Assembly: GCA_050694175.1 (NCBI GenBank)
Contig: JBOGXA010000008.1
Span: 62,001-126,000 of the forward strand
Direction of reading: 5' to 3'
Source of the DNA: JBOGXA01 sp050694175
Lineage (GTDB): Bacteria > Actinomycetota > CADDZG01 > WHSQ01
Length of the DNA: 64,000 bases
The notes under the pieces are model-generated. The model searched no databases and was not told where the DNA came from. It saw only the letters and a list, made by a program, of their open reading frames with translations. Made by a program: the position numbers and the translations under genes. This document shows positions 1 through 9,063 of the stretch, in pieces. Numbering within the stretch: position 1 is the first letter of the stretch; each line of letters begins with the position of its first letter.

Positions 1-958
1 CCTGCTCGAGCCGGTCGGGGTCGGGCAGGAACCAACTCTCGAGCGCCGGCGAGTACGGCATCGCCGGAACGTGCGGCCCCCCGATCCGAACGATTGGTCC
101 GTCGAGCTCGAACAGGGCGTTCTCGGCGATCTGCGCCGCGACCTCCGCGCCGGCGCCGAGGAACTTGTTGTCCTCGTAGACGATCATGACCTTGTTCGTC
201 TTCCCGACCGATTCGAGCACGGTCTCCATATCGAGCGGATAGATCGATCGCAGGTCGATCACCTCGACCTCGATCCCCTCGGACGCGAGCCGCTCGGCCG
301 CCTCGAGGCAGTAATGCATGAGGAGCCCGTAGGAGACGCACGTCAGATCGCCACCTTCACGTCGGACCTCGGCGTCGCCGAACTCGACCGTGTAGCGCTC
401 GTCCGGGACCTCGCCCTTGATCAGACGATAGGTCTTCTTGTGTTCGAGATAGATAACGGGGTCGGGGTCCTCGATGGCCTTGATGAGCATCCCCTTCGCG
501 TCGTAAGGAGTCGACGGCACGACCACCTTCAGGCCCGGTATGTGTGCGAACAGCGCCTCGATGGATTGGGAGTGATACAACGCACCGTGGACGCCCCCAC
601 CCCACGGAGCCCGGATCACCAGGGGCACTCCGAAGTCTCCGTTCGATCGGTATCGGATGCGCGCCGCCTCCGAGACGATCTGGTTGAACGCCGGCATTAT
701 GAAGTCGGCGAACTGCATCTCGGCCACCGGCCGCATGTTGTCGAGCGCGAGCCCGATGGCGATCCCGGCGATCAAACACTCGTCGAGCGGAGTATCGATC
801 ACCCGCTCATCACCGAACTCGTCGAGGAATCCCATCGTTACTCGGAACACGCCGCCGCGCGCGCCGACGTCTTCTCCCAGCACGACGACGCGTTCGTCGC
901 GCCGCATCTCTTCCTGGAGTGTGTCGTGGATGGTCTGAACCACGTTCTTCTCGGCCAT
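1..958 (-). CDS. 2-oxoacid dehydrogenase E1 component, beta subunit (3' end cut by window)
   Basis: The reverse strand from the ATG at 958 reads as the transketolase-like beta subunit of a pyruvate or branched-chain 2-oxoacid dehydrogenase. It begins MAEKNVVQTIHDTLQEEM and carries the family segments VVVLGEDVG, DTPLDECLIAGIAIGLAL, FADFIMPAFNQIVSEAARIR and VIRAPWGGGVHGALYHSQS. With the alpha subunit it decarboxylates a 2-oxoacid using thiamine diphosphate and passes the acyl group to lipoyl-E2. A GGAGG sequence lies 10 nt upstream of the start, and the alpha-subunit stop is only 2 nt away, so the two are co-translated. About 319 codons are visible and the stop lies outside the window. Substrate (pyruvate or branched-chain) cannot be decided here. 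Confidence 0.93.
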   Translation of the reverse strand, partial: MAEKNVVQTIHDTLQEEMRRDERVVVLGEDVGARGGVFRVTMGFLDEFGDERVIDTPLDECLIAGIAIGLALDNMRPVAEMQFADFIMPAFNQIVSEAARIRYRSNGDFGVPLVIRAPWGGGVHGALYHSQSIEALFAHIPGLKVVVPSTPYDAKGMLIKAIEDPDPVIYLEHKKTYRLIKGEVPDERYTVEFGDAEVRREGGDLTCVSYGLLMHYCLEAAERLASEGIEVEVIDLRSIYPLDMETVLESVGKTNKVMIVYEDNKFLGAGAEVAAQIAENALFELDGPIVRIGGPHVPAMPYSPALESWFLPDPDRLEQ

Positions 959-960
959 TG

Positions 961-1968
961 CTAGTGAACCTCCAGGTCGGCATAGACGTGCCTGGACGCG
1001 GTCGAGGGATCGGGCGAATCGGCCTCCTCCGCCTGTTTCGCGCCCTCGGCCACTTCGCTCTTCACCTGTTCGCGCATCTCGGCGATCACCTCGTCGTCGA
1101 TGACCTCCACCGACCTCATGTATTCCTCGAAGCGAGGAATCGGGTCATTCCTTCTCGCTTCGTCCACTTCCTCCTTCGGCCGGTAAGTACGGTCGTCGTC
1201 GTCGGACGTGTGGGAATAGAAGCGATAGGTGCGCAGTTCGATGAGCGAGGGCCCGTCTCCGGATCGGGCACGGTCGACCGCTTCCTTGGTGACCCGGTAC
1301 GTGTCCAGCACGTCATTGCCGTCGGCCTCCACGCCCGGCATGTCGTAGCCGGCTGCCCGCTTGTAGACGCGACCCGCAATCTGCTTGCTCTCATGAACGC
1401 TGATCGCGTATTTGTTGTTCTCGCAAACAAAGACGAGAGGAAGCTTGTGGATACCGGCCATGTTCATCGCGCTATGCCAATCGCCTTCAGATGTGCCGCC
1501 TTCGCCAAACCAGGTCCCCACAACGGCATCTTCCTTCTTGATCTTCTTGGCCAGCGCGATCCCGGCCGCGTGCAGGATCTGGGTTGCGATCGGAGACGAT
1601 CCTGTAATGATCCTGCGGTTGCGCGCGCCCCAGTGGGCGGGCATCTGGCGCCCCCCCGAGGAGGGATCGTCGATTTTTCCGAACAGACCGCAGAAGACGT
1701 CTTTGGGGGTGAAGCCGGCAACCAGCACAAGAGCCATGTCCCGGTAGTAGGGGCAGAAGATGTCCTTCTCTTTCTCAAATGCCCACGCAGACCCCACCTG
1801 TGCGGCCTCGTGCCCGGAAACCGGAACGACGAAGGGGGCCAGCCCCTGCCGGTTGAGCGCCCACTGCCGCTCATCGCAGAAGCGTGCCAACAGCATGAAG
1901 CGGTACATCTCGATCAGGTCCTGTTCTTTGAGACCCAGATCGCTGTGCCGATCCTTCGCCTTCGCCAT
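961..1968 (-). CDS. 2-oxoacid dehydrogenase E1 component, alpha subunit
   Basis: This protein of 335 residues is the thiamine-diphosphate-binding alpha subunit of a two-chain E1. The cofactor motif runs from GEGGTSEGDWHSAMN to CENNKYAIS, the usual GDG...NN arrangement. The phosphorylation-loop region YRFYSHTSDDD is also typical. A longer open frame reaches 2088, but the ATG at 1968 (MAKAKDRHSDLG) has a strong GGAGGAG ribosome site and leaves a 31-nt gap to lipB, so that start is preferred. It works with the adjacent beta subunit, the E2 at 2736 and the lpd-encoded E3 at 7211. The family includes pyruvate, acetoin and branched-chain enzymes, and I cannot separate these by eye. Confidence 0.93.
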   Translation of the reverse strand: MAKAKDRHSDLGLKEQDLIEMYRFMLLARFCDERQWALNRQGLAPFVVPVSGHEAAQVGSAWAFEKEKDIFCPYYRDMALVLVAGFTPKDVFCGLFGKIDDPSSGGRQMPAHWGARNRRIITGSSPIATQILHAAGIALAKKIKKEDAVVGTWFGEGGTSEGDWHSAMNMAGIHKLPLVFVCENNKYAISVHESKQIAGRVYKRAAGYDMPGVEADGNDVLDTYRVTKEAVDRARSGDGPSLIELRTYRFYSHTSDDDDRTYRPKEEVDEARRNDPIPRFEEYMRSVEVIDDEVIAEMREQVKSEVAEGAKQAEEADSPDPSTASRHVYADLEVH

Positions 1969-1999
1969 TCCTTGAACTCCTCCTCGCTCCATCCTCGAC

Positions 2000-2734
2000 C
2001 TACACTTGTGGTTCCAATACCTCTTCCGGTGTGACCTCTCCAACGGACCTGAGATGGTCGGGGTGGATCCACACGAGGGCGCGATCAAATATCTCGGCGA
2101 GATGACGGGCCGCCATACAACCCACTTCCTTGATCGAGTGGGCGGTACCCGTCTCCGCCTCGACCGACGTCACCCAGCGATCGCTCAGACCACAGGGCAC
2201 GATCCCCTCGAACATCCGCAGGTCGGTAGACACGTTGAAAGCGAATCCGTGCATCGTTATGCCACGCGTGATCTTCACGCCGATAGCCCCGATCTTGTTG
2301 CCGCCAACCCAGACCCCCGTGTGCGAGCCGTCGCGGTGCGCTTCCACGCCAAGATCTGCCGCGGTCCTAATCAGAACTTCCTCAAGCTTTCGCAGATAGG
2401 TGAGCACGTCGTATCGGTCCCCGACCGACATGATCGGATAGCCCACCAGTTGGCCGGGGCCATGATAGGTCGCGCGCCCACCACGATCGACGTTGTAAAG
2501 CGCGATCCCTTTCATTGCCCTCTGTACGTCGTCGTAGACGAGGTCGTCGGAGATCGCGCGTCGGCCGAGCGTGTAGGTAGGCGGATGTTCGAGAAGCATG
2601 AGGGTGTCCCCGCAATCGCCGTCCAGCCGCCCCATCCATAGTCGTCGCTGCTGGGCCCACGCCTCCGGGTACTCGACGCGCCCCAACCACGTCACCTGCA
2701 GCACAGGATCGTGGACGATCGACGAAGGCTCCAT
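2000..2734 (-). CDS. lipB: Octanoyltransferase (lipoate biosynthesis)
   Basis: LipB moves an octanoyl group from acyl carrier protein to lipoyl domains, the first step in making the lipoate carried by the E2 encoded next to it. The 244-residue product contains GGRATYHGPGQLVGYPI, the substrate-binding signature, then the catalytic lysine segment GNKIGAIGVKI and the catalytic cysteine in PCGLSDRWVTS. The ATG at 2734 is separated from the E2 stop codon by a single base, so translation is probably coupled. A longer in-frame extension to 2887 overlaps E2 and reads as arginine-rich shadow sequence. Placing lipB between E2 and E1-alpha ties cofactor supply to the complex. No lipA is seen in this window. 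Confidence 0.93.
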   Translation of the reverse strand: MEPSSIVHDPVLQVTWLGRVEYPEAWAQQRRLWMGRLDGDCGDTLMLLEHPPTYTLGRRAISDDLVYDDVQRAMKGIALYNVDRGGRATYHGPGQLVGYPIMSVGDRYDVLTYLRKLEEVLIRTAADLGVEAHRDGSHTGVWVGGNKIGAIGVKITRGITMHGFAFNVSTDLRMFEGIVPCGLSDRWVTSVEAETGTAHSIKEVGCMAARHLAEIFDRALVWIHPDHLRSVGEVTPEEVLEPQV

Positions 2735-2735
2735 A

Positions 2736-4220
2736 TCAGAGGTACGCAGCCAGCTCGGGTGAGAAGTCGGTCGATTCGATCCGCTCGCGCAGCGCGGCCA
2801 GGAATCTCGCCGCCTCGGCCCCGTCGATCGCGCGGTGATCCCACGACATCGATAGGAAGCCCATGCTGCGCACTGCGATCGAGTCATCGTCCGTGGCGAC
2901 TACTCGCTTCTGTATGGCCTCGAAGCCAAGGATCGCGGTCTGTCCCTGCGGAATGATCGGCACCGAGATGATCGATCCGAAGGGTCCGGGGTTCGTGATC
3001 GTGAATGTGCCGCCCGAAAGGTCATCGGGGGACAGCTTCTTCGATCGGGCTCGTGTCGCCACATCGTTGACGCCGCGGGCCAAGCCGACGAGGTTCTTCT
3101 CATCTGCGCCCTTGACGACGGGTACGATGAGACCGCCGCCCTCGAGCGCTACGGCGATTCCGAGGTTAACGAAGTACTTGACGCGGTTGCCCTGCTGCTC
3201 CTTGTCGTAGGTCGAGTTCACAACCGGCATTTCGAGCAGCGTCTCGCACACCGCCTTCGACAAGAAGGGCATGAAGGTGAGCCCGAACCCCTCGCGCTGC
3301 CTGAACGTGCCCTTGGCCTGCTCGCGTAACTTGACGATCTCGGTCCAATCGACCTCCACTGCGTTCCACGCGCGCGCCGTCTCGAGGTGCGACGCAACCA
3401 TGTGCTCCGCGGTCCGGCGGCGGATGTTGGTCCACGGCACGAGCTCCTCGCGGCCTCCGACCGCCGCGGCGGGCCTCTCCTCTGCCGCGGGCGCTTTTTC
3501 GGGAGCCGGCTCCGGCGCTTCCTCAGCCGACGCCGCAGGCCTGGCGGCGGGGCGTGCCTTGCGCTCCTCGACAAAGCGCATCACATCCTGCTTGCGGATG
3601 CGTCCGCCGGTTCCGGTGCCGCTGACCTCGTCGAGGTCGACGTCGTGCTCATCGGCCAGACGCCGGACCAGCGGCGAGATGATGCCGCGTTTCGAGGTGT
3701 CTTCCTCCCCCGCTTCGGCGGGCGCGGCCCGGGGGGTCTGTTCCTCGGCCGACGGTTCCTTGGGGGCGGCTTCGCGCTCCTCCCGGGACGGTGTCTCGGC
3801 CTCGGCCGCCGGCTCCTCCCGGGACTGTGTCTCGGTCTCGGCCGCCGGCTCCTCCCGGCCGTCCTCCGCGTGCTCGTCCTCCGCCGCCGGCTCCTTTTTT
3901 TTCTCTTGCTCTTGGTCCGTTCTCTCCTGCTCTTCATCCGCAGGAGCGGCCTCGGCCTCGGCGCCGTCGCCGGCCGCCTCCCCGTCCTCACCGACCAGGG
4001 CGATTGCGGTTCCGACACTGACTGTCTCGCCCTCTGGAACCAGGATCTTCTGAATCACTCCCGAGGCCGTCGACGGCACCTCGGAGTCCACTTTGTCCGT
4101 GGAGATCTCGACGATGTACTCGTCGGCCTCGACCGTGTCGCCTTCCTGCTTGAGCCATCTCGTGATCGTGCCCTCGACTACGGTCTCGCCGAGCTGCGGC
4201 ATTTTGATCTCGGTAGCCAT
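2736..4220 (-). CDS. 2-oxoacid dehydrogenase E2 component (dihydrolipoyl acyltransferase)
   Basis: The 494-residue E2 core has the full domain order. An N-terminal lipoyl domain (residues about 2-78) has the lipoyl lysine in EISTDKVDSEV, Lys43. A long Glu/Ala/Pro linker (about 85-180) contains imperfect EEPAAE-type repeats. A peripheral subunit-binding domain (about 183-225, SPLVRRLADEHDVDLDEV) follows, then a catalytic acyltransferase domain ending near SWDHRAIDGAEAARFL, where the HxxxDG motif supplies the catalytic His. The ATG at 4220 is preceded by GGGGAGGGA. A longer frame to 4286 has no ribosome site. It forms the scaffold for E1 (961-1968 and 1-958) and E3 (7211-8632). Acyl specificity is not determined. 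Confidence 0.95.
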   Translation of the reverse strand: MATEIKMPQLGETVVEGTITRWLKQEGDTVEADEYIVEISTDKVDSEVPSTASGVIQKILVPEGETVSVGTAIALVGEDGEAAGDGAEAEAAPADEEQERTDQEQEKKKEPAAEDEHAEDGREEPAAETETQSREEPAAEAETPSREEREAAPKEPSAEEQTPRAAPAEAGEEDTSKRGIISPLVRRLADEHDVDLDEVSGTGTGGRIRKQDVMRFVEERKARPAARPAASAEEAPEPAPEKAPAAEERPAAAVGGREELVPWTNIRRRTAEHMVASHLETARAWNAVEVDWTEIVKLREQAKGTFRQREGFGLTFMPFLSKAVCETLLEMPVVNSTYDKEQQGNRVKYFVNLGIAVALEGGGLIVPVVKGADEKNLVGLARGVNDVATRARSKKLSPDDLSGGTFTITNPGPFGSIISVPIIPQGQTAILGFEAIQKRVVATDDDSIAVRSMGFLSMSWDHRAIDGAEAARFLAALRERIESTDFSPELAAYL

Positions 4221-4315
4221 TCCCTCCCCTTCGTGGCGCTTGATGAGCGCGTCGGCGCCCGAATTAGCAACACCCGGTGACTTCAAGTATCCCGCACCGC
4301 GGGGGGCCCGTTTTC

Positions 4316-5737
4316 CTAGATGCGCACGACACGTATGTAGTCGGTGCGCCCGGGGCGCGGCCCCGGGCTCCCGGCGGCAACGACGACCAGATCGCCCCGG
4401 CTAACCACGCCTGCATCGACGGCGCGAGCAACGACTCGTTCGACATCCTCGCCTGCGGACACGGGATCCGCCTGCTCGGTTGCCAGGACCGGCACCACAC
4501 CCCGCTGCAACGACATCGACCCGGCAACCTCCGGCCGCTTGGCGAGCGCGATCACCGGCATCGAGGGCCTGAAGGCCGCCACCCGGCGCGGGGTCGATCC
4601 GCTCGTCGTGGGACAGAGGATGGCCGCAACGCCCAGGTCCTCTGCGGCCTGCGCGCCCGCGCGGGCGACCGCCCACGACACCGAATCGTCAGTCAGGGTG
4701 CCGAGATCGGGTGCCTCGCGCATCGCCGACCAGAACTCGGCTGCGAACGCGGTTTCGGCCATCGTCTCGACGGCGGCGACCGGATACTGTCCGACCGCCG
4801 TTTCCTCAGAGAGCATGAGCGCGTCGGTCCCATCGACAACGGCATTTGCCACATCGGTGACCTCGGCGCGCGTGGGGAGTGGGGAATCGGTCATCGACTC
4901 AAGCATCTGTGTCGCCGTGATGACCGGGACGCCGGCTCGGTTGCATTTCCTGATGATTTCTTTCTGGACGAGCGGCACCAGGGTTAGCTGTGTCTGTATC
5001 CCGAGATCACCGCGCGCCACCATCACCGCGTCCGACTCGTGCAGAATCTCGTCGCAGAGATCGACGGCAGACCGCGTTTCGATCTTGGCGACGAGTTTGG
5101 GAGATAACCGATGCCCCTCCGGCAGCAGATCCCTGATCGCAACGACGTCGGCCGCGTCTCGTACAAACGAGATGCCGACGAAATCGACCTGGGCCTTTAG
5201 CGCCGCTGCGAGCGCCCGCCTGTCCGCATCAGTCGGGCACTGCACGCGCCGCTCCGCGCCCGGGACGTGCATGCCCTTCCCCGAGCGCAGCACTCCGCCT
5301 CGGATCACTGAGGCCACGACATCCGGGTCGCGGATTGCGTCGACCGTGAGCACGATCTCGCCGTCGGCAAGAAAGATCTGCTGTCCGACCTCGACGAGCG
5401 ATGCCAGATCGGGGACCGATGTCGCTACTCGTTCAGCGTCACCGTCGATCTCTTCGGGCGTCAGGATCAGCTCGCTTTCGGCTTGGATCGATGCCTCGTT
5501 TCCGGCAATCGCGCCGGTGCGCATCTTCGGCCCGGGCAGATCCGCGAGAATCCCGATGACTCTGCGAGCCTCGTCCGCCCGGTCGCGGATCAAGCGCGTC
5601 GCGGACGCGTGTTCTTCCATCGAACCGTGAGCGAAGTTGAGTCTGAAGACGTCGACGCCGGCCTCTATCAGCGCATCGACCGCCTCGCGAGTGCGCGATG
5701 CGGGCCCGATCGTTGCGACGATCTTGGTTCGTCTCAC
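4316..5737 (-). CDS. pyk: Pyruvate kinase
   Basis: Pyruvate kinase converts phosphoenolpyruvate and ADP to pyruvate and ATP, the last glycolytic step. The 473-residue length is normal for bacteria. Family signatures are visible: the N-terminal RRTKIVATIGPASRT, the NFAHGS strand, LADLPGPKMRTG, the catalytic-lysine motif LVAKIETRSAV, the metal-site segment VMVARGDLGIQ and TATQMLESM. The C-terminal allosteric domain is present (CPTTSGSTPRRVAAFRP). The start ATG at 5737 overlaps the stop of the upstream treT gene by 4 nt (ATGA). Its place upstream of the 2-oxoacid dehydrogenase genes suggests that pyruvate production and oxidation are co-expressed. A 95-nt gap separates it from E2. Confidence 0.96.
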   Translation of the reverse strand: MRRTKIVATIGPASRTREAVDALIEAGVDVFRLNFAHGSMEEHASATRLIRDRADEARRVIGILADLPGPKMRTGAIAGNEASIQAESELILTPEEIDGDAERVATSVPDLASLVEVGQQIFLADGEIVLTVDAIRDPDVVASVIRGGVLRSGKGMHVPGAERRVQCPTDADRRALAAALKAQVDFVGISFVRDAADVVAIRDLLPEGHRLSPKLVAKIETRSAVDLCDEILHESDAVMVARGDLGIQTQLTLVPLVQKEIIRKCNRAGVPVITATQMLESMTDSPLPTRAEVTDVANAVVDGTDALMLSEETAVGQYPVAAVETMAETAFAAEFWSAMREAPDLGTLTDDSVSWAVARAGAQAAEDLGVAAILCPTTSGSTPRRVAAFRPSMPVIALAKRPEVAGSMSLQRGVVPVLATEQADPVSAGEDVERVVARAVDAGVVSRGDLVVVAAGSPGPRPGRTDYIRVVRI

Positions 5738-7164
5738 GCAGAAGATGCTACGAGGCGCGCGAAGAGCTCCGCATACTGCATCAAATGACGGGGGCCGAGG
5801 AACTCATCACGAACTCGCTCACGGGCCGCCGCGCCTATGGCGTCGGCTCTCGCCGGATTGTTCAGTAGTTCAACCACAGCGCGTCCGTACGAGGCAAGAT
5901 CCCGTGGGTCGTCGATCAGTATCCCGGTAACGCCATCGACGATCTGATCCTGGATACCGCCGATGCGGCTCGCGACCACGGGCCGGCCTTTCCACTTGGC
6001 CTCGGCCACGGTGAGCCCGAAACCTTCGGCGATGCTCTTCTGAACGACGACCGTCGCCCGCCTCTGGAGCGCGTTCACCATTGCCGCGTTTTCCTCTCCG
6101 TCCTCCATCGGCAGACACGCGAGATGGACGCGCCGACGGGTGTCGGCCTCGAGGTCCCGCCACAAGTCCTCACAGTCCCGCAACACCTCGGTACCCTCAG
6201 GGTCATCGGAGACCGCTTCGACGTCGGGGCCCGCGACGACGAGGTGGGCGTCGGTGTGCGGTGCAATCCCGGTGGCAAAGCCGCGCATGACGCCGATCGG
6301 ATCCTTGAGCCTGTCCCAGCGAGACACCTGCGCGACGAGCTGGGCCCCCTGAGGAACGGCTTCGTCCTGGATCATCCGGGCGTGGCGATCGACGCGCGCC
6401 GGTGTGCCGTCCTCGCGAAGGAAGGAGGGTAGGGCGTCACTGGGCCCGGCCTCGATGTGAGCGGTCGCGAGCACCGCCGAGACGGTGGGCGGGTCGAGGT
6501 CCTGGTTCTTCGGTGAGAACGCGTCGATCGACGGGGGGATAACCGTGATCTTGTCGTCGGCGAGGCCCTCCCACACGAATGCACGACGCGAAAAAACGAA
6601 TCCGTCGGCGACTTCGATGTGTGGCTTCAGGAAATTCCACGCACTCCGTGCGACGTCGTTGGGTTTGTCGAGCCCAACGTGGCACCTCCACAGAACTACG
6701 GCCCCTATCCCCTTCAGCGCCTTGCACAGGCCGGCGGGCTGCGGATCGTGAACAATCACCAGGTCGTCCGGGCGGACGAGGCGGGCGAGGTCTTCGAGCA
6801 CCTGCAGCAGCGTCTGTTCGTAGACATCCGCCTCGGCATCCCCCAGCTCGCCGCCGTCGCCGGGGTCGCCGTGGAGATTGTTGTGGATGCGTTTGGTGAT
6901 GCGAAAGAACTCTGGCCCCCCCGGGATCACCAGCCAGCGAGCGTCGATTCCGGCACCGCGCGCGTACGCGAGGAGCGACCTGAGCATCTCGGCGACTCCC
7001 CCGCCGCGCGCGGTCGAGTTGATGTTCCACACGGCTCGGCCCGCGAATTGCTTACGGGCGGTTGCGACGGCACCGGCGAAAGCTTCGTAACGCTCGGCGG
7101 GGATGACGTTCTTGAATCGTTCCGGATTGAGAACGGCCACAGGCACCTCTGTTAGGCGCTCCAT
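5734..7164 (-). CDS. treT: Trehalose synthase-type GT4 glycosyltransferase (TreT-like)
   Basis: The 476-residue GT-B fold protein matches the TreT group, which makes trehalose from a nucleotide-sugar and glucose. Visible segments are AVWNINSTARGGGVAEML near the N terminus, VIVHDPQPAGL, WRCHVGLD, the C-terminal nucleotide-sugar region QVSRWDRLKDPIGVM, and the GT4 motif KSIAEGFGLTVAEAKWKGRP with the conserved EGFGLTVxEA. The start at 7164 gives a 46-nt gap to lpd. The stop overlaps pyk by 4 nt. An N-terminal extension of about 45 residues precedes the catalytic fold. Trehalose is a common protectant and storage sugar in actinobacteria. Direction of the reaction in vivo cannot be read from sequence. 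Confidence 0.85.
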   Translation of the reverse strand: MERLTEVPVAVLNPERFKNVIPAERYEAFAGAVATARKQFAGRAVWNINSTARGGGVAEMLRSLLAYARGAGIDARWLVIPGGPEFFRITKRIHNNLHGDPGDGGELGDAEADVYEQTLLQVLEDLARLVRPDDLVIVHDPQPAGLCKALKGIGAVVLWRCHVGLDKPNDVARSAWNFLKPHIEVADGFVFSRRAFVWEGLADDKITVIPPSIDAFSPKNQDLDPPTVSAVLATAHIEAGPSDALPSFLREDGTPARVDRHARMIQDEAVPQGAQLVAQVSRWDRLKDPIGVMRGFATGIAPHTDAHLVVAGPDVEAVSDDPEGTEVLRDCEDLWRDLEADTRRRVHLACLPMEDGEENAAMVNALQRRATVVVQKSIAEGFGLTVAEAKWKGRPVVASRIGGIQDQIVDGVTGILIDDPRDLASYGRAVVELLNNPARADAIGAAARERVRDEFLGPRHLMQYAELFARLVASSA

Positions 7165-7210
7165 GTCATCGTTTTACTCCGCCTCGAGGCGATTTCGGGG
7201 ATTTGTGGAA

Positions 7211-8632
7211 TCAGCCGTGCAGCGGTTTTCCCTCGAGCTCGAGGAACGTCTCGCCGATCGCCTCGGAGAGAGTCGGGTGCGGATGGATGAGCTCGGCAAG
7301 CTCGGACGGGTACGCCTCCCACGAGGTCGCGAGCTGGCCCTCCGTAATGAGGTCCGACGCGCGCGGCCCGACGATGTGGATTCCGATGACGGCGCCATCC
7401 TTCTGTGCGATCGTCTTCACGAATCCCTGACCCCCGCCCAGCATCAGCGCCCGGGCGTTCGCCGAGAACGGATACCTCTTGCTGACCACCTCCATGCCGG
7501 CTTCCTTAGCCTTCTGCTCGGTGTACCCCACAGACGCGACCTCGGGCTGGCAGTAGATGATGTGAGCGATGTTCTTGTAGTCGACGGCGGTCGGGGACTT
7601 GCCCGCCAGGTACTCCGCCAGCTTGATGCCCTCGATGAATGCGACGTGCGCGAGCTGAGGGTGAGGCCAGTTCGCCTCGGGCACCGTGATGACGTCGCCG
7701 ATTGCAAAGACCCCGTCGGCGCTCGTGTTGAACATAGGGTCGACGACGATGAAGCCCTTGTCGACCTCGACGCCGGCCTCGTCGAGGCCAATTCCCTCCG
7801 AGTTGGGCGCTCGCCCAATGGCGACGAACATGCGGTCGGCTTTCAGGGTCTCCCTCTTATCGCCCTTCTCAATGCCGACTTCGACGCCCGCATCCGTCAC
7901 GTCCGCGCCGGTCACAGACGTCCCCACGTGGAACCTGATGCCCCGTCGTTCGAGCAGCTTGCGGAGCGCCTCGGAGACATCGTCGTCCTCCGCCGGCGCG
8001 ATCTTGTCGAGCATCTCCACGACCGTGACCTCGGCGCCGAACGACCTGTAGACGCTTGCGAACTCGAGGCCAATGTAGTTGCCTCCCACCACGACGACCG
8101 AGGCGGGGATGTCGTCCGCGACGAGGCCGTGGTTCGAGTTGTGCACCTTGTCGCCGTCGGTTTTGACAAACGGTAGATCGCGTGGGTACGAGCCGGTCGA
8201 GACGACGACGGCCCTGTTCGCAGTGAGCGAGCGCTCACCGTCGCCGGTCTTCACAACGACGGTTCTCCGATCGACGAGGGTCCCTTCGCCTTCCACAAGC
8301 TCGACTTTGTTCTTCTTGACCAGCCCCGACAGACCCTTGTACATGCGGCCGACGACTGAGTCTTTGAATTTCAAGACCTTGTCCCAGTCGTAGTCGGGCG
8401 CGTCGACGACAAGGCCGAACTCTCCCGCAGCCCTGAATTCGTCCATCAGGTCGGCGGCGTGCAGCAGCGCCTTGGTCGGGATGCACCCGCGATGGAGGCA
8501 CGTACCCCCGACCTTGTCCTTCTCGATCAAGGCGACGGACATCCCGAGGCGTCTGGCGTGGAAGGCGAGCGAGTACCCGCCGTTGCCGCCGCCGAGAATC
8601 ACCACGTCAAAGGTGTTGTTGTTTTCAGCCAC
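7211..8632 (-). CDS. lpd: Dihydrolipoyl dehydrogenase (E3)
   Basis: This 473-residue flavoprotein reoxidises dihydrolipoamide for the 2-oxoacid dehydrogenase in the same operon. It shows the FAD dinucleotide fold (FDVVILGGGNGGYSLAFHA), the redox-active disulfide GGTCLHRGCIPTKALL (CxxxxC), the NAD fold VVVVGGNYIGLEFASV, the second FAD site ADGVFAIGDV and the C-terminal active-site base HPHPTLSEAIGE. The start is the GTG at 8632, preceded by GGAGG 5 nt away. An upstream frame to 8773 has no such site and crosses the divergent gene at 8739. It is the first gene of the operon running to position 1, and 106 bp separate it from the divergent gene. Confidence 0.95.
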   Translation of the reverse strand: MAENNNTFDVVILGGGNGGYSLAFHARRLGMSVALIEKDKVGGTCLHRGCIPTKALLHAADLMDEFRAAGEFGLVVDAPDYDWDKVLKFKDSVVGRMYKGLSGLVKKNKVELVEGEGTLVDRRTVVVKTGDGERSLTANRAVVVSTGSYPRDLPFVKTDGDKVHNSNHGLVADDIPASVVVVGGNYIGLEFASVYRSFGAEVTVVEMLDKIAPAEDDDVSEALRKLLERRGIRFHVGTSVTGADVTDAGVEVGIEKGDKRETLKADRMFVAIGRAPNSEGIGLDEAGVEVDKGFIVVDPMFNTSADGVFAIGDVITVPEANWPHPQLAHVAFIEGIKLAEYLAGKSPTAVDYKNIAHIIYCQPEVASVGYTEQKAKEAGMEVVSKRYPFSANARALMLGGGQGFVKTIAQKDGAVIGIHIVGPRASDLITEGQLATSWEAYPSELAELIHPHPTLSEAIGETFLELEGKPLHG

Positions 8633-8738
8633 CGGACCTCCAAGGAAATACGACTCCGGAAAACCGAGGTTACAGCCACCCACGCCTAAGAGATGTCCCG
8701 TGGCGAGCGCGCGCTGGTCGTGGGACGATGGGGGGAGC

Positions 8739-8999
8739 ATGCGAGGCGACCGGGTTGAGATCGTCGTCGACATCGGCGACGGAACGAAGAGTTACGAGAT
8801 CACCGCGACCAAGGCCGGGCGGCGCGTCGAGGTGTCGCACATCCGAGGGACGGTCGAGGTATCGGAGGTGACGCGCACCGGCGAGGTCGTCCGCACCGGT
8901 CGCTTCATGGCGCAGCGAGTCGTGGCAGTGGTCGAACATCCAGCCGAAGATGAGCGCGAGCCGCGGCGCCGCCCCTCCAACCAGGCCTCGATGCTGTAA
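8739..8999 (+). CDS. Small hypothetical protein
   Basis: The product is an 86-residue protein starting MRGDRVEIVVDIGDGTKSYE that I do not recognise. The ATG at 8739 sits 4 nt after a purine-rich GGGGGAG ribosome site, which favours this start over the longer frame from 8472 that runs antisense into lpd. The N-terminal two thirds look like alternating beta strands (VEIVVDIGDG, SYEITATKAG, RRVEVSHIRG, TVEVSEVTRT). The C terminus is charged and Arg-rich (PAEDEREPRRRPS). No signal peptide, membrane segment or metal motif is visible. It is divergent from lpd and followed directly by the dispersed repeat at 9009-9054. Confidence 0.6.
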   Translation: MRGDRVEIVVDIGDGTKSYEITATKAGRRVEVSHIRGTVEVSEVTRTGEVVRTGRFMAQRVVAVVEHPAEDEREPRRRPSNQASML

Positions 9000-9008
9000 G
9001 CCGGCGCG

Positions 9009-9054
9009 TGACTGAGCATCTGGGCGGGCTATGCGGGACGTGAGGGACACTCGA
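9009..9054 (+). repeat. Dispersed 46-bp repeat, copy A
   Basis: This copy fills the 64-bp spacer between the convergent genes ending at 8999 and 9064. It begins TGACTGAGCAT, has the shared core GGGCTATGCGGGA and ends CACTCGA. By hand count it matches the copy at 35660-35705 at 38 of 46 positions without gaps, and the copy at 46225-46270 at 36 of 46. It is in the same orientation as the other copies. A short GCAT/ATGC inverted pair is present, but no T-run follows, so a standard intrinsic terminator is not obvious. Confidence 0.75.
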
Positions 9055-9063
9055 CCCGCGGGG

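Noticed and set aside
71..964. Plus-strand frame of 297 codons
   Set aside because: It is antisense to the clearly recognisable E1-beta subunit and reads as Arg/Asp/His-rich mirror sequence with no family resemblance.
3271..4280. Long plus-strand frames opposite the E2 gene
   Set aside because: They mirror the Glu/Ala-rich linker of E2 as Ser/Arg/Leu-rich low complexity and have no ribosome sites.
8670..9050. Minus-strand frame of 126 codons
   Set aside because: It overlaps the plus-strand gene at 8739, which has a good ribosome site, and runs through the dispersed repeat.
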